Shown here: positions 60,767-64,000 of the stretch, one piece after another
Numbering within the stretch: position 1 is the stretch's first letter
Layout: each line of letters opens with the position of its first letter
Source: Bacteroidaceae bacterium
GTDB taxonomy: Bacteria; Bacteroidota; Bacteroidia; Bacteroidales; Bacteroidaceae
Length of the DNA stretch: 64,000 nucleotides
Assembly (NCBI GenBank): GCA_017540585.1
Contig: JAFYAT010000078.1
Span: forward strand, 1 to 64,000
Direction: 5' to 3'
Made by a program: the position numbers and the translations under genes
The notes under the pieces: model-generated
Databases searched by the model: none
The model's input: only the letters and a program-made list of their open reading frames with translations
What the model was told of the DNA's origin: nothing

Positions 60767-60792
60767 TGAGTTTTTAAGTTTGTAAGTTTTTT
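60767..60792. repeat. Dispersed 26-mer, copy 2 (inverted)
   Basis: Exact reverse complement of 45797-45822. It is preceded by tandem AATTAAAAGTTAAG units (60735-60766). Confidence 0.88.
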
Positions 60793-60892
60793 AGTTCTTG
60801 TGATGTTGGACTTCTTAACTTTGAGCATTATCAATAAACGGACTTGCGTCTTAACTTCTCACTTCATAACTTCTAAGAAAAAACATCTAACA

Positions 60893-61582
60893 ATGAAACA
60901 GATATTCAACATACTTACAATATTGACACTTTGTACCTCAGCATTTACTTTTGTTTCTTGTCAGGAGACAGATGCTGCAAGCGACTATGACAACTGGGAA
61001 GAGCGTAATCAGGCTTTTGTCGATTCCATTGCAAGGGTTTGTGCAGCAAATGAGGATGGCAAATGGGTCAAGTTCTGTGCATTTAATCTTGACCCTGAGG
61101 TCGAGAAAGTGAACGTGAATAACAATCATTATATCTATGTACACAAGAATGTTGATGGCACTGGTTCATATCGTCCACAGTATAAAGATATCGTAAGAGT
61201 ACACTATCTTGGTCATCTGATTCCATCAGATACGTACAAGAATGGTTATATTTTCGATAAGTCATACAATGGATACACTCTAAACGAGAAGATAGATGTA
61301 CCAAGATTGTATAGTGTGGGTAGCATGACAATAGGAATATCTACTGCCATAATGCAGATGGTTGAGGGGGATGACTGGACTGTGTATATACCGTATGAAC
61401 TTGGGTTCGGTACAGAGGATTGTAATATCGTTCAAGGATACTCTCTACAGTACCCTAATGTTCCTTCCAGTTCTGTTGAAAAGAAATATTCATCTGTTCA
61501 TGGTTGTTCTACGCTTATCTATAATTTTAAGTTTGCTAAGGTGTATAAGTATGGCGTAGATACCGATTATACGTGGTACTGA
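60893..61582 (+). CDS. FKBP-type peptidyl-prolyl isomerase lipoprotein
   Basis: 229 residues from the ATG at 60893; the upstream extension to 60800 has no signal peptide. Lipobox TFVSC (Cys at about residue 23). The FKBP domain covers about 85-225: DIVRVHYLGHLIPSD, YIFDKSYNG, MQMVEGDDWTVYIPYELGFG and the final TLIYNFKFAKVY. Some catalytic-pocket residues differ from the FKBP consensus, so activity may be low. Envelope folding helper facing the periplasm. It lies 167 nt after glyS. Confidence 0.88.
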   Translation: MKQIFNILTILTLCTSAFTFVSCQETDAASDYDNWEERNQAFVDSIARVCAANEDGKWVKFCAFNLDPEVEKVNVNNNHYIYVHKNVDGTGSYRPQYKDIVRVHYLGHLIPSDTYKNGYIFDKSYNGYTLNEKIDVPRLYSVGSMTIGISTAIMQMVEGDDWTVYIPYELGFGTEDCNIVQGYSLQYPNVPSSSVEKKYSSVHGCSTLIYNFKFAKVYKYGVDTDYTWY

Positions 61583-61656
61583 GTTTTTTAGTTGATACGT
61601 ATAAATGCTAATATTTACAATTCTTATAATAAGAGAAATTATTTTTAATCATTAAT

Positions 61657-61700
61657 AGGCAATCATTGTTATGATAAGTAACAAAGAATTGCCTTTTTTC
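61657..61700 (+). terminator. Intrinsic terminator of the FKBP gene
   Basis: Outer stem AGGCAAT (61657-61663) / ATTGCCT (61688-61694), inner stem TTGTTA/TAACAA, followed by TTTTTC. Confidence 0.82.
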
Positions 61701-61728
61701 TTGTGTTATGATGTTTTTTGTCTATTTC

Positions 61729-61760
61729 CTTGTCTTCTTTTCTTTTTTTTTCTATCTTTG
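61729..61760 (+). promoter_or_regulatory. Predicted promoter, CTTG-N20-TATCTTTG
   Basis: -33-like CTTG at 61729-61732, 20-nt spacer, -7 TATCTTTG at 61753-61760, about 140 nt before the ATG at 61910. Confidence 0.6.
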
Positions 61761-61909
61761 CAAAAGAAATCAATGCAAGCCCTATTAAGTGAGGTCTTAA
61801 CTAACTTTCATTTTGATAGCAATGCAAGATTTTAATACACCTATTCTTTTTGAGTAATTTTACAAATAAGAACTGTTGTGTTATATTTATTAACTATTAA
61901 ATTATTTTT

Positions 61910-62710
61910 ATGTTTAAATTTAAATTTTTATTCTTATCATTGTCTATAATGACATTGATATTTTCATGTAGTAATGAATCTGATTTGACTTCGATTGAAG
62001 AAGAGATTCCAACTGACGAAAAGGTAATTATCAACTACAAAGGTCAGGTCTATGAGGTTACAACTGCAGATTTTGAAGACCCTATGTTTTCTGTACAGAA
62101 TCCTGTTTTCTATTCTGTTTTCAAAAAAGAACTTGAGGATAAGCAGTATGCTATGGAAGAAAATGAAGATGGTAGTGTTAGTATTTATGACTCTGTGGAG
62201 GAATTAATGGAATCAAAGGGCTTAGAAGTTCCAGAATCATCTCACATGACTAGAGGTACTTATATGTCACAACCTGAATTGGTGGGTGCTGCAGCTGTAA
62301 CTTTATGGGATGATACTGGATATTCTGACAGAAATTATACTTTTCAAACAAATGATTATTTTGAGTTACCAAATCTTAAGAGCTTTTATTATTACTTTGC
62401 ACCTTATAGAGGTTTTCATGCTTTTAATGATAAAACGTCTGCTTTAAAGGTATATGATAGGCGTGGAGAAGGTTGTATGGACAAAAGGGTAGTATTCTTG
62501 GGATATAAAGATACAGATTTTCGTGGAAGTGTTTTGACTTGTGTGGTAGATTATCCAATACAAATACCTACAATTTCTACTAGAAGAGATTGCAAAGAGG
62601 TTCGTATTCATTCACATAGAAGACTAAAGAGCATTGGATGGAATGATAAGATAAGTTCAATAAAGTTGTTTATAGCTAAAGCGGAAGATTATCCTATCGA
62701 TCATGATTAA
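61910..62710 (+). CDS. Lipoprotein with beta-gamma-crystallin-like domain
   Basis: 266 residues. The signal ends in a lipobox LIFSC (Cys20). Residues 35-115 form an acidic N-terminal part (YKGQVYEVTTADFEDP, MEENEDGSVSIYDS). Residues 128-255 look like a beta-gamma-crystallin domain: VTLWDDTGYSDRNYTFQTND, NLKSFYYYFAPYRGFHAFNDKTSALKVYD, VVFLGYKDTDFRG, GWNDKISSIKLF. Two calcium motifs of the (N/D)(N/D)xx(S/T)S type are visible, NDKTSA at 173 and NDKISS at 245. Calcium-dependent stability or binding is likely; the physiological role is unknown. It is monocistronic. Confidence 0.75.
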   Translation: MFKFKFLFLSLSIMTLIFSCSNESDLTSIEEEIPTDEKVIINYKGQVYEVTTADFEDPMFSVQNPVFYSVFKKELEDKQYAMEENEDGSVSIYDSVEELMESKGLEVPESSHMTRGTYMSQPELVGAAAVTLWDDTGYSDRNYTFQTNDYFELPNLKSFYYYFAPYRGFHAFNDKTSALKVYDRRGEGCMDKRVVFLGYKDTDFRGSVLTCVVDYPIQIPTISTRRDCKEVRIHSHRRLKSIGWNDKISSIKLFIAKAEDYPIDHD

Positions 62711-62855
62711 TCCAATATGTTGATTCGAATTAAAATAATAAATCATTTATGCTTTTTTCTTATGTTAATTCATCGAAATCTGAATGTAAAAAAGGAAAAG
62801 TGAATAGTTGTTATTAATACGCTGATTTATTATTTTATATATTGCAATATTTATC

Positions 62856-62908
62856 GTTGCGCGTCAATCACCTTAAAGTCCTCGACTTTGTGGCGATTGA
62901 CGCGCAAC
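62856..62908. other. Compound hairpin GTTGCGCGTCAATC / GATTGACGCGCAAC
   Basis: Perfect 14-bp outer stem (62856-62869 / 62895-62908) with a second small stem AAAGTC-CTC-GACTTT inside, followed by TTTTAATTC. It may terminate the crystallin-like gene, but it is 146 nt downstream of the stop. Confidence 0.75.
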
Positions 62909-62994
62909 TTTTAATTCATAGTTCTCAACTTCTGCGTTATTGTTGCGCAACATTGGCGCAAAAGTTCTCAACCTTGAAATTTGTGGTGGTTATA

Positions 62995-63187
62995 AACGAA
63001 AATTTATAAAATTAAAGAAAATTTTTGCATCTTAATGCACATCATAATAATATTTTTTAGACACGAATTATCATTAATAAAACGCGAATAACCATTAATT
63101 TTTTTGTGATTATTCGTGAATAATTGGTGATAATTCGTGTCTCTAAACATAGAAAGAAAATTTTCTTTAATTTTCTAAATTTTCGTT
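62995..63187. repeat. Nested inverted-repeat element
   Basis: Outer arms start at 62995 (AACGAAAATTTATAAAATTA) and end at 63187, complementary over about 32 nt with one mismatch. Inner arms 63059-63073 (AGACACGAATTATCA) and 63128-63142 are perfect, and the centre has more CGAATAACCATTAA / TTATTCGTG units. The outer 25-mer also occurs at 34386-34410. Confidence 0.88.
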
Positions 63188-63212
63188 CTTAAATAAGCTC
63201 GTTTAACAGCTA

Positions 63213-63875
63213 TTAAACATCTGTTAAATGGATGTTAAAAGTTTCTCCGTTGAAAGTGATAGTTTGAGGAAGGTATTCACAGTATAGCTCATCAAGAATG
63301 TATAGACGGAAACGGACGGTCTTTCCGTAGTCGTCTTGATTGCCACATACACGGAACTGTACGATTGACCTACCGAGGTAATCCTTCATTGTTCCTTCTC
63401 CACGACATTCTCCGTCTATGTATGCTGCTATACGCATCCTTGATGCGTCAAATGGCTTTCCTCCAATCTCTATAGTTGCATATACAATCGTTTCGTCAGG
63501 GAAGTCATACTGTGGTGTTGTCCATCGTGGCATGACACACACATAGCATGAATCTATGAGGCTATGGTATGATGAATATGCCTTGACGTACGTCTCTCCT
63601 GTCTTGGTGGCAATGATATTGTTGTCTTTGATAGAGAGGATAGTACTTGTTGTTTTCCAGAATACATTGGCATCCGGCAATACAGGTGTATATATAGGAG
63701 ATAAAGAGAACGTGTCGCCCTCCATGATATAGACGGTATCACGATTAAGGTGCATTGCATATCCGTTCTCTTCAATCTCGTCAAAATCGTAATCTACGAG
63801 ACCGCAAGAGGTGATGACAATGCTTATCATTGTCATCATCCCAAGGACTGATATGTAATGCTTCAATTTGTTCAT
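63213..63875 (-). CDS. Lipoprotein with BIG2-like Ig domain
   Basis: 220 residues. Signal peptide with lipobox VITSC (Cys at about residue 24). Residues 40-115 read as a BIG2-type Ig-like domain (MHLNRDTVYIMEGDTFSLSP, VFWKTTSTILSIKDNNIIATKTGETYVKA). Residues 125-218 form a second beta-domain (YATIEIGGKPFDASRMRIAAYIDGECRGEG, RFRLYILDELYCEY) of a type seen in Bacteroidota surface proteins. Surface role is likely, function unknown. It starts 17 nt after the end of the partial upstream gene, so both are in one operon. Confidence 0.78.
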   Translation of the reverse strand: MNKLKHYISVLGMMTMISIVITSCGLVDYDFDEIEENGYAMHLNRDTVYIMEGDTFSLSPIYTPVLPDANVFWKTTSTILSIKDNNIIATKTGETYVKAYSSYHSLIDSCYVCVMPRWTTPQYDFPDETIVYATIEIGGKPFDASRMRIAAYIDGECRGEGTMKDYLGRSIVQFRVCGNQDDYGKTVRFRLYILDELYCEYLPQTITFNGETFNIHLTDV

Positions 63876-63892
63876 CTTGTTTTGTGAATCTC

Positions 63893-64000
63893 TTAATATA
63901 TTTTCTTCATCAGTTTATCTGCAAGATATTCCGTCTTCTGTATTGATGAGTAGTGGACCTGAGCATTGCGAGCCGCAGTCTTTGCCTTGCTGACAGCCTC
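63893..64000 (-). CDS. C-terminal end of an unidentified gene (partial)
   Basis: The last 35 codons of a minus-strand frame that runs off the window: EAVSKAKTAARNAQVHYSS then IQKTEYLADKLMKKIY and a TAA at 63895-63893. Codon use is as in the neighbours and there is no stop in this frame up to the edge. It is charged and probably helical at its end; the family cannot be named from this fragment. The following lipoprotein gene starts 17 nt later. Confidence 0.6.
   Translation of the reverse strand, partial: EAVSKAKTAARNAQVHYSSIQKTEYLADKLMKKIY

Larger units (their letters stand above)
61583..61909. other. 327-bp gene-free region with terminator and promoter
   Basis: It holds the terminator at 61657-61700, the promoter at 61729-61760 and a leader of about 140 nt. 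Nothing else recognised. Confidence 0.7.
62711..63212. other. 502-bp gene-free region with hairpins and repeats
   Basis: It contains a compound GC-rich hairpin (62856-62908) and a nested inverted-repeat element (62995-63187). Confidence 0.75.

Overview
The window is chromosomal DNA of a member of the Bacteroidota, most likely Prevotellaceae (Prevotella/Segatella-like). The evidence is the gene content (fused SecDF, DUF2851, DUF2264, succinyl-CoA:acetate CoA-transferase, fimbrillin-type lipoprotein), the near absence of Shine-Dalgarno sites, and repeated use of the Bacteroidota promoter (-33 TTTG, -7 TAnnTTTG). There is no rRNA, prophage, recognisable transposase or conjugative gene.

Layout. 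1-412 is the trailer end of a type I-C-like CRISPR array whose cas genes and leader lie off the left edge. 446-8141 is a minus-strand block: M23 peptidase, PBP4-type DacB, a small PH-domain membrane protein, an M16 peptidase, a GxxExxY (PD-(D/E)xK) protein and L-aspartate oxidase. 8514-12741 holds a lipoprotein, a nucleoside-kinase-like protein, a Na/Pi symporter and tRNA-Arg(CCU) plus tRNA-Trp(CCA). 12856-26219 is a surface-protein region: fimbrillin-like lipoprotein, two small YxxP peptides, and a 3341-residue secreted protein made of long internal repeats. 26325-50924 is mostly housekeeping: DUF2851, dapB, lepB, wbqC-like, GNAT acyltransferase, CoA transferase, HU, rhomboid, EEP hydrolase, secDF, mltG, ddh, DUF2264, M18 and M49 peptidases, a second GxxExxY gene inside a hairpin-ended element, AlkD-like, Fur-like, purA. 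51425-57325 carries two more secreted proteins that share modules with the giant one. 57468-64000 has an ArgE-like M20 deacetylase, glyS, an FKBP lipoprotein, a beta-gamma-crystallin-like lipoprotein, an Ig-like lipoprotein and a partial gene.

How the genes fit together: envelope growth and turnover (DacB, M23, MltG, and DapB plus Ddh for meso-diaminopimelate), protein export (LepB, SecDF, rhomboid), peptide catabolism (M16, M18, M49) and surface display of large modular proteins.

The most striking unexplained signal is a population of intergenic inverted-repeat elements whose arms are built from short 7-16 nt near-tandem units. They include a 581-bp hairpin-capped element carrying a single PD-(D/E)xK gene, two 11-nt-phased arrays, and a 56-bp perfect palindrome. 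Start codons were moved inward where the longest reading frame began at TTG/GTG or ran into a repeat.
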